Positions 36,934 to 48,802 are shown, counted from the stretch's first letter. The stretch is DNA of 64,000 nt from Luteolibacter sp. LG18 (GCF_036322585.1 NZ_AP024600.1:372001-436000); one strand, 5' to 3'. The notes: generated by a model not told the origin, from the sequence alone. A program made the numbers and translations.

Positions 36934-39219
36934 GTGAGTTCCCCGGGCAGTGCCTTGCCGCCCGCACGCATCGCGTTTGTGGGCGGTTTCGAACCGCGAC
37001 GGTGCGGGATCGCGACATTCACCCACGACATCTGCGAAGCGGTCGCCGCGGCCGCCCCGGCATCCGAATGCTATGCTGGAGCGATGAACGACCGGGTGGA
37101 AGGTTACAAGTATCCGCCCCGGGTCCGTTTCGAACTGCTGGAAAAGGATCTCGATTCCTACCGGCGGGCAGCCGATTTCCTGAACTTCAACAATGCATCC
37201 GTGCTATGCGTCCAGCACGAGTTCGGCATCTACGGCGGCCCCGCTGGCAGCCACTTGCTGGCCCTGCTGAAGGAAGTCCGGATGCCGGTCGTGACGACCC
37301 TTCACACCGTCCTCCAAACGCCCAACCCCGCCCAACGGAAGGTGATGGAGGAATTGATTCTCCGCAGTGACCGGCTGGTGGTGATGGCCCGGAAGGGCGC
37401 GGAGATCCTGCAGGACACCTACGGGGTACCCGGCTCGAAGATTGACGTGATCGTCCACGGCATCCCGGACATTCCCTTTTCCAACCCGGAGTTCTACAAG
37501 GCGCAGTTCGGCGTGGAGGGCCGCGTGGTCCTGCTTACCTTCGGTCTGTTAGGTCCGGGCAAAGGCATCGAGCACGCGATCGAAGCCCTGCCGGAGATCG
37601 TGAAGCGGCATCCCAACGTGGTGTATCTCATCCTCGGTGCCACCCACCCCCATCTCGTCGCCCGCGAAGGCGAAAGCTACCGCCTGGGACTGGAACGGCT
37701 GGCGGAAGACCGCGGGGTCAAGGAGCACGTGATCTTCTACAACCGCTTCGTCTCCCTCGAAGACCTCACCGAATTCATCGGCGCGACGGACATCTACCTG
37801 ACGCCCTATCTCAACGAGGCCCAGATCACCTCGGGCACGCTCGCCTACGTCTTCGGCGCAGGCAAGGCCGTGGTCTCAACCCCCTATTGGCACGCCCGGG
37901 AACTGCTGGCGGACGACCGGGGCATTCTCGTTCCGTTCCGCGATCCCCAGGGCATCGTCGAGGGCGTTTGCGCCTTCCTCGACGACCCGGAGCGGATGGA
38001 GCGGACCCGGCATGAAGCCTACAAGCAGGGCCGCGGGATGATCTGGCCATCCGTGGCGAAGCAGTACCTGGAATCCTTCCAGCATGCCTGCGCCGATCGC
38101 CAGGCAGCCCCCCGCAAGGCGTTCGCGGGGTGGACGCTCGCAAGCCGCCCCTACGATCTGCCTCCCACCCGGCTGGACCACATCGTGCGGATGAGCGACG
38201 GCACCGGCATCTTCCAGCACGCCATCTTCAGTGTTCCGAATTTCCATGAAGGCTACTGCACCGATGACAACGCGCGCGCCTTCATCCTCTACAATCTGCT
38301 CGATGAGCTGGGCGGCGAACCGAATCCCGACCATCTCGTCACCGGATACCTGGCCTTCCTTGCCGCAGCCCTCGACTATAACACCGGCCGCTTCCGCAAT
38401 TTCATGAGCCATGGCCGCCAATGGCTGGAAGACGCCGGCAGCGAGGATAGCCACGCCCGGGCCCTGTGGGCGCTCGGGGTCGGCGCGGGCCGCTCGCGCA
38501 ACGAAGGCCGCCGACGGTTGTGCATCCAGCTTTTCGAACGCGGCCTGCCAGTGGTCGAAAACTTCACCTCACCCCGTGCATGGGCCTTCACCTTGATCGG
38601 CATCCATGAGTATCTGCGGGAATTTCCCGACAAGGAAAAGATCCTCACCGCACGGAATGTCCTGACCGCGAAGCTGGTGGCGCTCTGGAAAAACTGCGCC
38701 ACGGAGAACTGGCCGTGGTTCGAAACCAGCGCCACCTATGACAACGCCCGCCTCAGCCAGGCCCTGATCCTCAGCGGCTGCGGCATACCGGATGGCGAGG
38801 CGCTGGAAATCGGGCTCGAATCGCTGCGCTGGCTCGCCTCGATCCAGAAAACCCAGGCCGGCCATTTCCGGCCGATCGGCAGCAACGGGTTTTACATCAA
38901 GGACGGAGCGCGCGCCGACTTCGACCAACAGCCGGTGGAAGCACAAGCCATGGTTTCGGCATCGCTCGAAGCCTTCCGCATCACGGGCGACCCGGCTTGG
39001 CGGGGAGAAGCCAAACGAGCCTTCGAATGGTTCCTCGGCCGCAACGACCTCGGCTTGCCTCTCTACGATTCCAGTTCCGGCGGCTGCAGCGACGGGTTGC
39101 ACGAGGCCAGGATCAGCGAGAACCAAGGGGCCGAGTCCACCCTGGCCTTCCACCTGGCTCTCGCGGAAATGAACCAGGCGGAACATCCGATTGCTCACCC
39201 CCACGGCTCCATCCCATGA
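36934..39219 (+). CDS. Family 4 glycosyltransferase fused to an alpha/alpha-toroid domain
   Basis: A 761-residue two-part protein. Residues 1-385 are a GT4 (GT-B fold) enzyme with RIAFVGGFEPRRCGIATF at the start, TFGLLGPGKG and the sugar-nucleotide region around YLNEAQITSGTLAYVFGAGK. Residues 400-760 are helical with YCTDDNARAF, an (alpha/alpha)6-like hydrolase/epimerase-type domain. The GTG at 36934 is preferred because GAGG lies eight bases upstream; a GTG at 36913 is also open. It overlaps the GH130 gene by four bases (ATGA), so the two act together. Confidence 0.88.
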   Translation: MSSPGSALPPARIAFVGGFEPRRCGIATFTHDICEAVAAAAPASECYAGAMNDRVEGYKYPPRVRFELLEKDLDSYRRAADFLNFNNASVLCVQHEFGIYGGPAGSHLLALLKEVRMPVVTTLHTVLQTPNPAQRKVMEELILRSDRLVVMARKGAEILQDTYGVPGSKIDVIVHGIPDIPFSNPEFYKAQFGVEGRVVLLTFGLLGPGKGIEHAIEALPEIVKRHPNVVYLILGATHPHLVAREGESYRLGLERLAEDRGVKEHVIFYNRFVSLEDLTEFIGATDIYLTPYLNEAQITSGTLAYVFGAGKAVVSTPYWHARELLADDRGILVPFRDPQGIVEGVCAFLDDPERMERTRHEAYKQGRGMIWPSVAKQYLESFQHACADRQAAPRKAFAGWTLASRPYDLPPTRLDHIVRMSDGTGIFQHAIFSVPNFHEGYCTDDNARAFILYNLLDELGGEPNPDHLVTGYLAFLAAALDYNTGRFRNFMSHGRQWLEDAGSEDSHARALWALGVGAGRSRNEGRRRLCIQLFERGLPVVENFTSPRAWAFTLIGIHEYLREFPDKEKILTARNVLTAKLVALWKNCATENWPWFETSATYDNARLSQALILSGCGIPDGEALEIGLESLRWLASIQKTQAGHFRPIGSNGFYIKDGARADFDQQPVEAQAMVSASLEAFRITGDPAWRGEAKRAFEWFLGRNDLGLPLYDSSSGGCSDGLHEARISENQGAESTLAFHLALAEMNQAEHPIAHPHGSIP

Positions 39220-40673
39220 CCCGCATTCCAGTCTTCCGACATCCGATCACGCTCTTGCCGGAAAGCGGTCGCGTCATCATCCGCCCCTTCATCCCCGCCA
39301 ATCCGCAGCGGCTCACCTCGATCATCGGCCGCGCCCTGGCGCTGACCGAGGACGAGGCGGAGCGTGAGCTGGAAACCCTGCGTTTGGAATTCACCTCGCG
39401 GCATTTCGATATCGAGGGCTTGCTGTTGGAACACTTCGCCAAAATACGCTCCCACCTCTTTACCCAGCGCCCGCTCTCGCGGACGCGGGAGATCCTCATC
39501 GGAGCCCTTTTTTCCGGAGAGTATGCGTTGGAATCCGCCGCGCTCTTCAACCCCTCCATCGTGCCTCATCCCTCGCAGCAGGGCGTGCCGGAAGGCGGGC
39601 TCCGCTTCGTGATGAGCCTGCGGGCCACGGGTGAAGGGCACATTTCCTCCATCGAATTCCGGGTCGGCCTGATCCATCCGGACGGCCACATCAGCCTCGA
39701 CGACGTCTCCCGCTTCGTGACGGTGCCGGAAATCGAACCCAATCCAAACTACCGGAAGCGCAGCTTCATCCTGAAGTTCCACGAAATGGGCTTCGACAAC
39801 GACTATGCCAACGCCGTGATGGCTCCGCTGGCGAACGAATTCACCCGCAGCGATCTGAACAAGAGCGTGGGCACCGTACGCCACGAGAACCAACCCGGAT
39901 CCCACGAACTCAAGCGAACGCTGGAGTGCATCCAGTGGCTCGCGGATTCCAATTACGAGCTGCGGTTCCCGGCCAAGCTCGGCATGAGTGAACGGATCAT
40001 CTTCCCGGTTTCAACCAATGAGAGCAACGGCATCGAGGACGCCCGCTTCGTGCGCTTCACCGATGACGACGGCTCGATCACCTACTACGCGACCTATACC
40101 GCTTACAATGGCCGGGCGATCCTACCCCAGCTCATCGAGACCCACGATTTCCTGCACTTCCGGGTGCTCACCCTCAACGGCAGCGCGGTCCAGAACAAAG
40201 GCATGTCCCTTTTTCCCCGCCGCATCAACGGCCGCTATGCCATGTTGTCCCGCCAGGATGACGAGAACCTCTTCATCATGTTCTCGGACAATCCCCACTA
40301 CTGGAACGATCCCGAGATCCTGATGCGCCCCGCGGAAGTCTGGGAGTCGGTGAAGATCGGCAACTGCGGTTCCCCCATCGAAACGCCCGAGGGGTGGCTG
40401 GTGATCACCCACGGGGTCGGACCGATGCGGAAATATTGCATCGGAGCCGCCCTTCTCGATCTGGAGGATCCCACCAAAGTCATCGGAAGACTGAAAGAAC
40501 CCCTGCTGTCCCCGGAAGGACTCGAACGCGAAGGCTATGTTCCCAATGTCGTCTACAGTTGCGGGTCCCTGCTCCACGGCGACACGCTTATCCTGCCCTA
40601 CGCGATGAGCGACAAGGCCACCGCCATCGCCAGCGTGGCGCTCGCCGACCTCCTCTCTGCGCTCAGAAATTAA
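39216..40673 (+). CDS. GH130 family glycoside phosphorylase-like protein
   Basis: A 485-residue protein with a five-bladed propeller pattern. The block IEDARFVRF carries the likely proton-donor Asp, and further family blocks are GNCGSPIETPEGWLVITHGVG and YVPNVVYSCG. GH130 enzymes phosphorolyse or hydrolyse beta-mannosides such as mannosyl-glucose or beta-1,2-mannan. Translational coupling to a GT4 enzyme suggests joint synthesis and turnover of one mannoside. There is no signal peptide, so it should be cytoplasmic. Confidence 0.9.
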   Translation: MTRIPVFRHPITLLPESGRVIIRPFIPANPQRLTSIIGRALALTEDEAERELETLRLEFTSRHFDIEGLLLEHFAKIRSHLFTQRPLSRTREILIGALFSGEYALESAALFNPSIVPHPSQQGVPEGGLRFVMSLRATGEGHISSIEFRVGLIHPDGHISLDDVSRFVTVPEIEPNPNYRKRSFILKFHEMGFDNDYANAVMAPLANEFTRSDLNKSVGTVRHENQPGSHELKRTLECIQWLADSNYELRFPAKLGMSERIIFPVSTNESNGIEDARFVRFTDDDGSITYYATYTAYNGRAILPQLIETHDFLHFRVLTLNGSAVQNKGMSLFPRRINGRYAMLSRQDDENLFIMFSDNPHYWNDPEILMRPAEVWESVKIGNCGSPIETPEGWLVITHGVGPMRKYCIGAALLDLEDPTKVIGRLKEPLLSPEGLEREGYVPNVVYSCGSLLHGDTLILPYAMSDKATAIASVALADLLSALRN

Positions 40674-40865
40674 TCCACGTGACCCGCCCCTCCGGCATCG
40701 GCGTCACGCCCACAGCCTCCGGCGCTTTCCCAGGAGCCGGGGCAGGAACCTTGATCTCCACGATCTCCATCGGCACCGGGGTGAAACCCCAGCAGTGCCC
40801 AAGGTGATCGCTTTCATTCCGGAAGCTCAGCCTCGGGTGCGGAATCCTCAACCGGTTCCCGGCAT

Positions 40866-40906
40866 GCAAAAAGCCCCGCCATCCTTGCGGGTGACGGGGC
40901 TTTCGA
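40866..40906. terminator. Bidirectional terminator between GH130 and fusA
   Basis: A 9-bp stem (AAAGCCCCG at 40870-40878 with CGGGGCTTT at 40895-40903) has A-rich and T-rich flanks. It suits both the plus-strand GH130 gene and the minus-strand fusA gene. The 190 bases between it and the GH130 stop hold no convincing gene. Confidence 0.85.
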
Positions 40907-40926
40907 TTGAACGGATCGTAAGAAGC

Positions 40927-43017
40927 TTACTTCTTCTTCGCTTCCTCGCGGGCCTTGGCCTTGGCGATGACGTCGTCGGAGACGTTCTTCGGGCAAGCCG
41001 CGTAGTGGCTGAACTCCATCGAGAACTGGCCACGACCGGAGGTCATGGTGCGCAGGTCACCGATGTAGCCGAACATGGCGCTCAGCGGAGCCTCGGCCTT
41101 GATGCGGACACCACCCGGGGTCGGCTCCTGGCCTTGGATCATGCCGCGGCGGCGGTTGAGGTCGCCGATGACGTCGCCGACCTTTTCTTCGGGAGCGAAG
41201 ACGTCGAGCTTCATCATCGGCTCGAGGATCTGCGGACCCGCCTTCGGCATGGTCTGGCGATACGCGGCTTTCGCGGCGATTTCGAACGCGATGTTGCTGG
41301 AGTCCACCGCGTGGAAACCACCTTCGGTGAGCTTGACCTTGAAGTCCAAGCAAGGATAGCCGGCAAGCGGTCCCTTATCGATGGAGGTCTTGAAGCCTTT
41401 TTCGACGGCGGGGATGAATTCCTTCGGAATGCTGCCACCGACGACGGCCGATTCGAAGACGAAGCCGGTGCCCGGTTCGCCCGGCTCGATGGTGTAATCG
41501 ATCTTGGCATACTGACCGGAACCACCGGACTGCTTCTTGTGGGTGTAGCTGTCGGTGACCGGCTTGGTGATGGTTTCGCGGTAGGCGACCTGCGGTGCGC
41601 CGACCGTGACCTCCACCTTGTGGGTGCGCTTGAGGATGTCGATCTTGATGTCGAGGTGAAGCTCGCCCATGCCCTTGAGAATCATCTCATTGGTTTCCTC
41701 GTCGGTTTCGACGCGGAACGACGGGTCTTCCTGGATCATCTTGCCGATGGCGGTGGCCAGCTTTTCAGCGTTGGCCTTGTCCTTCGGCGCGACAGCGATG
41801 GAAATAACGGGATCCGGGAACACCATCGGCTCGAGGGTCGCCGGGTTCTTCTCGTCGCAAAGCGTATGACCGGTTTGCACGTTCTTCATGCCCACGATGG
41901 CGACGATGTCACCTGCCTGGGCGGAGTCGATTTCCTTGCGGTCGTCGGCGTGCATTTCAACCATGCGGCTGATACGCTCGGTCTTGCCGGTGAAGGAGTT
42001 GAGCACGACGTCGCCCTTCTTGATGGTGCCCGAGTAGATGCGGGTGAAGGTCAGCGCGCCGAACTTGTCGTCCATGATCTTGAACGCCAGGCCGCGGAAG
42101 GGGGCGGTCGGGTCGATGATGGCGAACTTGCCGGTCTCGTTGCCTTCTTCGTCCACTTCGGGAAGCGGCTTCACGTCGGTCGGGCTCGGGAGGTAATCCA
42201 CCACGGCGTCGAGCACGAGTTGCAGGCCCTTGTTCTTGAAGGAGGAACCGCAGTAGGTCGGGAAGAACGCGAGATCGATCGTGCCCTTGCGGATGCACTT
42301 CTTGATCTGCTCGATCGAGGGCTCCTCGCCTTCGAGATACTTCTCCATGAGCTCGTCGTCCTGCTCGACGGCGGTCTCAATGAGGGCGGCGCGGTATTCC
42401 TTCGCCTTGTCCACCAGGTCGGCGGGGATCTCCTCGATCTTGAAGTTTTCCGGCTGGCCGGATTCGTCCCAGATGTGGGCCTTCATGCTGAGAAGGTCGA
42501 CCACGCCGACGAAGTCGGACTCGGTGCCGATCGGCAGCACCATCACCAGCGGGTGGGCACCCAGGATCTTTTTGACCTGGCCGACGACGCGGTAGAAGTC
42601 AGCGCCGATACGGTCGAGCTTGTTGACGTAGATGACGCGGGCGACTTCGGAGTCGTTGGCGTAGCGCCAGTTGGTTTCGGACTGGGGCTCCACGCCGCCG
42701 GAACCGCAGAACACGCCGACGCCGCCGTCGAGCACCTTCAGCGAGCGGTACACTTCGATGGTGAAGTCGACGTGGCCGGGGGTGTCGATCACGTTGAACT
42801 GGTGGTCCTTCCAGAAACAGGTGGTGGCCGCCGATTGAATGGTGATACCGCGCTCGGCTTCCTGCTCCATGAAGTCCATGGTGGAAGCGCCGTCATGAAC
42901 CTCACCGATTTTGTGAATCTTGCCGGTGAGCTTCAGAATACGCTCGGTGGTCGTCGTCTTGCCGGCGTCCACGTGGGCGAAAATGCCGATGTTGCGGTAT
43001 TTGGAGAGGTCTTTCAT
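40927..43017 (-). CDS. fusA: Elongation factor G
   Basis: A 696-residue translocase GTPase. P-loop [10 protein letters not shown], switch [18 protein letters not shown], and NKLD are all present, followed by domains II-V ([47 protein letters not shown]). The start at 43017 (MKDLSKYRN) was chosen over upstream in-frame codons because it gives the normal EF-G length. It is not flanked by rpsL/rpsG/tuf, so this may be a stand-alone or second copy. Confidence 0.97.
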   Translation of the reverse strand: MKDLSKYRNIGIFAHVDAGKTTTTERILKLTGKIHKIGEVHDGASTMDFMEQEAERGITIQSAATTCFWKDHQFNVIDTPGHVDFTIEVYRSLKVLDGGVGVFCGSGGVEPQSETNWRYANDSEVARVIYVNKLDRIGADFYRVVGQVKKILGAHPLVMVLPIGTESDFVGVVDLLSMKAHIWDESGQPENFKIEEIPADLVDKAKEYRAALIETAVEQDDELMEKYLEGEEPSIEQIKKCIRKGTIDLAFFPTYCGSSFKNKGLQLVLDAVVDYLPSPTDVKPLPEVDEEGNETGKFAIIDPTAPFRGLAFKIMDDKFGALTFTRIYSGTIKKGDVVLNSFTGKTERISRMVEMHADDRKEIDSAQAGDIVAIVGMKNVQTGHTLCDEKNPATLEPMVFPDPVISIAVAPKDKANAEKLATAIGKMIQEDPSFRVETDEETNEMILKGMGELHLDIKIDILKRTHKVEVTVGAPQVAYRETITKPVTDSYTHKKQSGGSGQYAKIDYTIEPGEPGTGFVFESAVVGGSIPKEFIPAVEKGFKTSIDKGPLAGYPCLDFKVKLTEGGFHAVDSSNIAFEIAAKAAYRQTMPKAGPQILEPMMKLDVFAPEEKVGDVIGDLNRRRGMIQGQEPTPGGVRIKAEAPLSAMFGYIGDLRTMTSGRGQFSMEFSHYAACPKNVSDDVIAKAKAREEAKKK

Positions 43018-43135
43018 GCCGTTGAGTGTAAGTGGGGTTCGGGGGCCGGCTGGCCACGCCGCGCGAATTGCTAGTCGGCTCACGGCATTTGGCAATGCCG
43101 GAGTCGGATTTTCCGCATGGGAGGGCGAAGATGTA

Positions 43136-43160
43136 CCCGGTTTGCGGCTACGCAACCGGG
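43136..43160. other. Hairpin between fusA and the peptide-import operon
   Basis: CCCGGTTTGCG (43136-43146) pairs with CGCAACCGGG (43151-43160) with one bulged T and a GCTA loop. It lies 23 bp beyond the stop of the last transporter gene (minus strand) and could end that operon. No T-tract is seen. Confidence 0.55.
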
Positions 43161-43183
43161 AAATCCACGCCGGCCCCGCGCCG

Positions 43184-44205
<1,022 letters not shown>

Positions 44206-44209
<4 letters not shown>

Positions 44210-45195
44210 TTTGGCTCTTCGAAACAATTCGGGCACATTTCCGCCCAATGGCCGGGGGAAACCTCCTCAAAGGGCGGGCGCTCCCGCAGGACGATGCCCT
44301 CGCGGCCCATCCGCTGGCAAAAGCGGCATCCAGGCACCAGGTCGAACAACCCGGCGACCATGCCGGGAATGGTCGGCAGGATCGACTTCCGCGGCGTCGC
44401 CAGCGTGGGAATCGAGGCCAGCAGGCCGCGGGTGTAGGCGTGGAGCGGACGCTCGAACAACTCGCGCACAGGGGCCTTCTCCACCACCCGGCCGCCATAC
44501 ATGACCACCACCTCGTCGCAAGTCTCGGCGATCACCCCCAGATCGTGGGTGATGAGGATCACGGACATGCCCATTTCCGCCTGGAGCTGTTTCATCAGGT
44601 CCAGGATCTGGGCCTGAACGGTCACGTCCAAAGCGGTGGTCGGCTCATCCGCGATCACCAGATCGGGACGGCAGGCGAGCGCCATGGCGATGACGATGCG
44701 CTGGCGCATGCCGCCGGAAAGCTGGTGCGGGTAATCGCCGATGCGCTGCTCCGGCGCGGGAATACGCACCAGCTTGAGCATTTCGATGGACGCGTCCCAA
44801 GCATCCTTCTTGCTCATCTTCTTGTGGAGGATGAAACACTCGGAAAGCTGTTTGCCGATGCGGTGGACCGGATTGAGGGCGGTCATCGGTTCCTGGAAGA
44901 TCACGCCGATCTCGCCGCCGCGGATCTTCCGCATCTCGGCATCGGTGGCCTTGAGCAAATCGCGGCCTTTGAAATTCACCTGACCGTGCAGGATCTTCCC
45001 CATCGGCTGGGGCAGCAGGCGGATGATCGACATCGCCGTGACGCTCTTGCCACAGCCGGACTCGCCGACGATGCCGATGGTCTTGCCGCGCGGCACCTCG
45101 AAGGACACGTGGTCGACGGCGCGCACCAGCCCGCCATCGGTATCGAAGGCGGTGATGAGGTCGTGGACCTGGAGCAAAGGATCGGACATGGTCAT
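44206..45195 (-). CDS. Peptide ABC transporter ATP-binding protein (OppD/DppD-like)
   Basis: A 329-residue ATPase with [28 protein letters not shown] and [18 protein letters not shown]. The C-terminal oligopeptide region holds a four-cysteine pattern (PGCRFCQRM then MCPNCF), the cysteine arrangement that in some Dpp/Opp ATPases binds an iron-sulfur cluster. It overlaps both neighbours by four bases. Confidence 0.95.
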
Positions 45196-47252
45196 TTATC
45201 GGCGGTCTTCTTCCGGTACTGGTCGAAGATCAAATTCTGCTCGGGGAAGGTGCGGCCGTGCTTCATGGCATCCTCGGTCTCCTTCTTGATATCCTCGTCG
45301 ATCCAGTGAACGTGGCTGGTGTCCGCCTCGTTGGTGAGCCGGACGTTGAAATTGTCCGGCCAGCGCACCCAGCGCCAGTAGCCGACCCGGAAGAACGGAC
45401 GCTCGAAGGACGGCACCCAGACGGCGCGCTCGTGGAAGATCTCCTCCAGCTTCCAGCTGGTCTCCTTCACGCTCTCGATGCTACTGGCGTTCCGGTTTTC
45501 GATGAGGATGGGGTCGACGGTCTTGTCCGCGAACACCGAGATGTTGTTGGTCATCGGGCGTGGTTTGTCCGAACCGGGCTCGTAGGCCTCCTCCGAGTAG
45601 AACTGCTGGTAGTAGTCCGGGAATGGCAGGTTGAGCTGCCAGCCGGTGAGGGCGATCTCGTGTTCCTTCCGTGAAACCTTTTGGAAGGACGCCGTGTTGT
45701 CCATGGCCTCCAATTTGTATTCCACCCCACAGCGCAATGCCTCCTCCTTGATGCGGAGCAGGATGGGATCCCAAATGGGATGCTTCCCATAGTTGATCGT
45801 GAAGGACAGCCGCTGGCCCTGGGCGTTTTCCAACACTCCATCCGCACCGATTTTCGTGAACCCGGCGCGGGCAAAAGCCTCTCGGGCGAGGCTCACCGAG
45901 AACGGGCGGGTCCGGACATTCGGGTTCGAAAACTCGCCGTATCCCGCGCACAGCAGGTTCAGGCGCTCCGCGTCGCCCCGCAGATCGAGTTCAATCACCT
46001 TCTCGAAATTGCTGGCGTGCTGGAGCCCGATGCGGATGTCCTGGTTCGAGAGCAGCGGGCGGCTCAGGTTGAAGTAGAGACCGCGGGAAATCGCCGGGTA
46101 TTCGTTGTAGAAGGTCGCCTTTTCAATGTAGCCGTTGAAGATCTGCGGCACCTCGGTCTTCTCATACCATTTTTTGGCATCGTTGAGGAGATTGCAGTCG
46201 ACCTCACCGCGCAGGAAGAGCTGGAACACCTTCTCTTCGTCCCGCACCAGCATGTACTCGATGCGGTCCGGGTTGAAGCGGTTGCGATAGAATTTCTTGT
46301 CCTTCGCCCACCAGTCTTTCACCCGGGTGAGTGCAATCGAGCGGCCCTTGTCGATGTCCTCCGGGCGGATGATGTAGGCTCCGGTGGTGGGACGGGGACG
46401 CCAGTTGTAGCGCTTCTCGAAGTCCGGCCCGAATTCCTTGTAGAAGTCCTCCTGGAAAGGGATCACCCCGGCGAAGCCCGCGGCGATGGGCTTCGGAAAG
46501 GCCAGGCGAACGCAGACGTAATCGTCGCCATAGGTCGCCATTCCCCAGTATTGATCCCCGTAGTAGGCCCGATAGTAGGACTCCGTGAGGTAGGGGGAAA
46601 GGTAAACGTAGAACGACATCAGGAAGTCCGAGGACTTCACCTTCTTCCCGTCCGACCAACGGGCGTCCTTGTCGATGTGGAAATACACCGTCTGGCCGTC
46701 GGCATCGACCGCCCACCGGTCGGCAAGCCCCGGCATCACCTTGCCCGTGTCCGGATGGAACGAGGTCAGGGAGAGTTCGATGTCATCCCAATGGCAATTG
46801 CGGAACGAATTGTTCGCCTCCGCGCCAACGCAGCGGATGGTGGGCGGATAGGCATTGCCCTGGATAATGCTGTGGTAGGTACCGCCTTTCTTCGCCTTGG
46901 GCGAGCCGATGTCCGGCTCCTCTTGGCCATCCTCCCACTTCATCTCCTTCGGCAGGTCCGCCTCGGTGAGCATCTCGAAATACCGTGGTCGTTCCAGGCG
47001 ATGGTTCAGAGCCAGCGATTCCTTCTGCTTCTCCGTCCGCTGGGCATCCGTGAGATCCCCGGCCAGAGACTTGTCCAGCTCGGCGCGGCGGTCCTGGAGC
47101 TTTTTCAACACCTCGCCGTTGTAGCGCTCGTAGAACGCGGTCCGCTCGGCGGTGTTGTCATAGGTGGCTTCACCGGAGCCGGATTGGCGTCGGCACGATG
47201 GCAGGACGGCCAGACACACGGCCGCGGCGAAAACGAAAAGCGGACGCATCAT
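45192..47252 (-). CDS. YejA-like extracellular solute-binding lipoprotein (family 5)
   Basis: A 686-residue lipoprotein (signal MMRPLFVFAAAVCLAVLPSC with lipobox LPSC). After a charged coiled region of about 90 residues comes a family-5 peptide-binding fold, including LPGLAD-like PGLADRWAVDADGQTVYFHI and RGLYFNLSRPLLSNQDIRIGL. The last block resembles YejA (microcin C / peptide import). The start at 47252 overlaps the permease stop. The ligand is probably a peptide. Confidence 0.9.
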   Translation of the reverse strand: MMRPLFVFAAAVCLAVLPSCRRQSGSGEATYDNTAERTAFYERYNGEVLKKLQDRRAELDKSLAGDLTDAQRTEKQKESLALNHRLERPRYFEMLTEADLPKEMKWEDGQEEPDIGSPKAKKGGTYHSIIQGNAYPPTIRCVGAEANNSFRNCHWDDIELSLTSFHPDTGKVMPGLADRWAVDADGQTVYFHIDKDARWSDGKKVKSSDFLMSFYVYLSPYLTESYYRAYYGDQYWGMATYGDDYVCVRLAFPKPIAAGFAGVIPFQEDFYKEFGPDFEKRYNWRPRPTTGAYIIRPEDIDKGRSIALTRVKDWWAKDKKFYRNRFNPDRIEYMLVRDEEKVFQLFLRGEVDCNLLNDAKKWYEKTEVPQIFNGYIEKATFYNEYPAISRGLYFNLSRPLLSNQDIRIGLQHASNFEKVIELDLRGDAERLNLLCAGYGEFSNPNVRTRPFSVSLAREAFARAGFTKIGADGVLENAQGQRLSFTINYGKHPIWDPILLRIKEEALRCGVEYKLEAMDNTASFQKVSRKEHEIALTGWQLNLPFPDYYQQFYSEEAYEPGSDKPRPMTNNISVFADKTVDPILIENRNASSIESVKETSWKLEEIFHERAVWVPSFERPFFRVGYWRWVRWPDNFNVRLTNEADTSHVHWIDEDIKKETEDAMKHGRTFPEQNLIFDQYRKKTADK

Positions 47253-48802
47253 CGGTAGGTGGTGAATTTCTTCGGATCGAAGGCCTCGCGGATCGCCTCG
47301 CCGACGAACGTGACCAGGATGAGCAAGCCAACCATGACCACGAACACCGAGCTCACGATCCACGGCGAGGTGAGATTCGAGGTGCCATCGTCGAGCACCC
47401 GGCCCCAGCTCGGGTAACGGTCCGGCAGGCCGAAACCCAAGAAGTCCATCGCGGTGAGGGAGGTGGTGAGACCCGCCACGCTGAAGGGCAGCAGCGTCAC
47501 AATCGGGGAAAGCGCGTTCGGCAGGATGTGGCGGAAAATCACCCGGACGGTGCCCGCCCCCTGCACCCGTGCGGCCGCGACGTAGTCACGTGCCTTTTCC
47601 TTGAAAGTGGAGGTGCGGAGGTAGGTGGCGACATACATCCATGAGAAGATGCAGTAGATGAGCAGGATATTGGTCAGCTCGATGTTATCCCGGCCGAGGT
47701 TCGCCGTGATGATCATCACCACGAGGAGGAACGGCACATTGGACAGGATCTCGATCAAGCGCTGGAGCACGAGGTCGAACCAACCGCCGAAGTAGCCGGA
47801 GAGACCGCCGAGGACGATCCCGATGCCATAAGTCAGCACGAGGTAGAAGGCGGAGGCCTTCAAAATGACCTGGAGGCCGCCGAACATCTGGGCGGCGATG
47901 TCCCACCCCTTCGAATCGGTGCCAAGATAATGGCGGTCCTTCATCGTCGGCGGGGCCGGCGGGAAGATTTCCTCGATCCACTGGCCGGTGGGAGGCTCCA
48001 CGGTTCCTTCCGGAGCGGTGGTGCTTACCCGCACCCCTTCCTTCCAGATCTCGCGGCCGAGAAACTCCTGGCCATCGCCGTAGAGAGATGCGTTTCCGTC
48101 CTTCACTCCCTTGCGGAAACGGGACGCCACGACTTTCGCCGTGGGGGCATCCGCCCGGAACTTCACCGCCTGCCCATTGTAAGGCTCGGCCTCGCCCTCG
48201 CGGTGCAGCTTGCCATCGATCTCCATCAACGGCCGCTGGACCACGTCGTCCGAATCGATGGTCGGATCCCACGGGATAGGCGCGAGGAACACACGGTTGC
48301 CCTTGCCCTCCTTCGCGAACCGTTCGTGAAGCTCCCGATAATTAGTCTCCTGGTCGTCGTTGCCCCCGAACTCCCGCTCGCCGTAGATTTTCTGCACGAA
48401 GGCCGGGAAGAACCACTTGCCTTCGTATTTCACCGCCAGCGCCCGCTTGCCCACCAGCACCTGGTCCAGCAGCGCGAGGACCAGCAGCAGGATGAGGATG
48501 CGGAAAGAGAGCCATCCCCGCCCGATCGACCGGAAGCGGCTGAATTTCCGGAGCGTGAGGGGGTTCCACTGGAAGCCACCTCCCAGCACGATCATCAATA
48601 CCCCCGTGAGGGCGAGCCCCAGGCACATGGCATGTCCTGCCCAGTTCTTGATCGGCCGGGCTTCCCCGAACCAGGTGACGGGCTCGACGGAGAAAGAGAA
48701 AAACCAACGCAGCGAGGGCAGGGCTAGGCCAGCTTCAAAGGCGGTGGCAGCCCCAATCGCCGTGAGAAGCAAAAGAAGCCCGAGTTTGCGGGGAAAGGTC
48801 AT
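47249..48802 (-). CDS. YejE-like peptide ABC transporter permease
   Basis: A 517-residue permease, far longer than OppC (about 300). The N-terminus adds two or three membrane helices and a long periplasmic insert in which ALAVKYEGKWFFPAF and REFGGNDDQETNY parallel the insert of E. coli YejE (341 residues). The core has GTDSKGWDIAAQMFGG, the coupling loop AARVQGAGTVRVIFRHILPN and SLTAMDFLGFGLPDRYPSWG. Those features make it YejE-type rather than DppC-type. Overlaps are ATGA at both ends. Confidence 0.92.
   Translation of the reverse strand: MTFPRKLGLLLLLTAIGAATAFEAGLALPSLRWFFSFSVEPVTWFGEARPIKNWAGHAMCLGLALTGVLMIVLGGGFQWNPLTLRKFSRFRSIGRGWLSFRILILLLVLALLDQVLVGKRALAVKYEGKWFFPAFVQKIYGEREFGGNDDQETNYRELHERFAKEGKGNRVFLAPIPWDPTIDSDDVVQRPLMEIDGKLHREGEAEPYNGQAVKFRADAPTAKVVASRFRKGVKDGNASLYGDGQEFLGREIWKEGVRVSTTAPEGTVEPPTGQWIEEIFPPAPPTMKDRHYLGTDSKGWDIAAQMFGGLQVILKASAFYLVLTYGIGIVLGGLSGYFGGWFDLVLQRLIEILSNVPFLLVVMIITANLGRDNIELTNILLIYCIFSWMYVATYLRTSTFKEKARDYVAAARVQGAGTVRVIFRHILPNALSPIVTLLPFSVAGLTTSLTAMDFLGFGLPDRYPSWGRVLDDGTSNLTSPWIVSSVFVVMVGLLILVTFVGEAIREAFDPKKFTTYR

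Noticed and set aside
40663-40869. A 68-codon minus-strand frame between GH130 and the terminator
   Set aside because: It overlaps the GH130 stop and the terminator, has no ribosome site and no recognisable feature.
40795-43074. A 759-codon plus-strand frame antisense to fusA
   Set aside because: It lies almost wholly over fusA, whose translation matches EF-G throughout. The antisense product has skewed His/Val/Leu composition and no domain.
43136-43160. Possible fusA leader riboswitch or attenuator
   Set aside because: The hairpin is over 110 bp from the fusA start and closer to the end of the transporter operon. No known leader motif was recognised.
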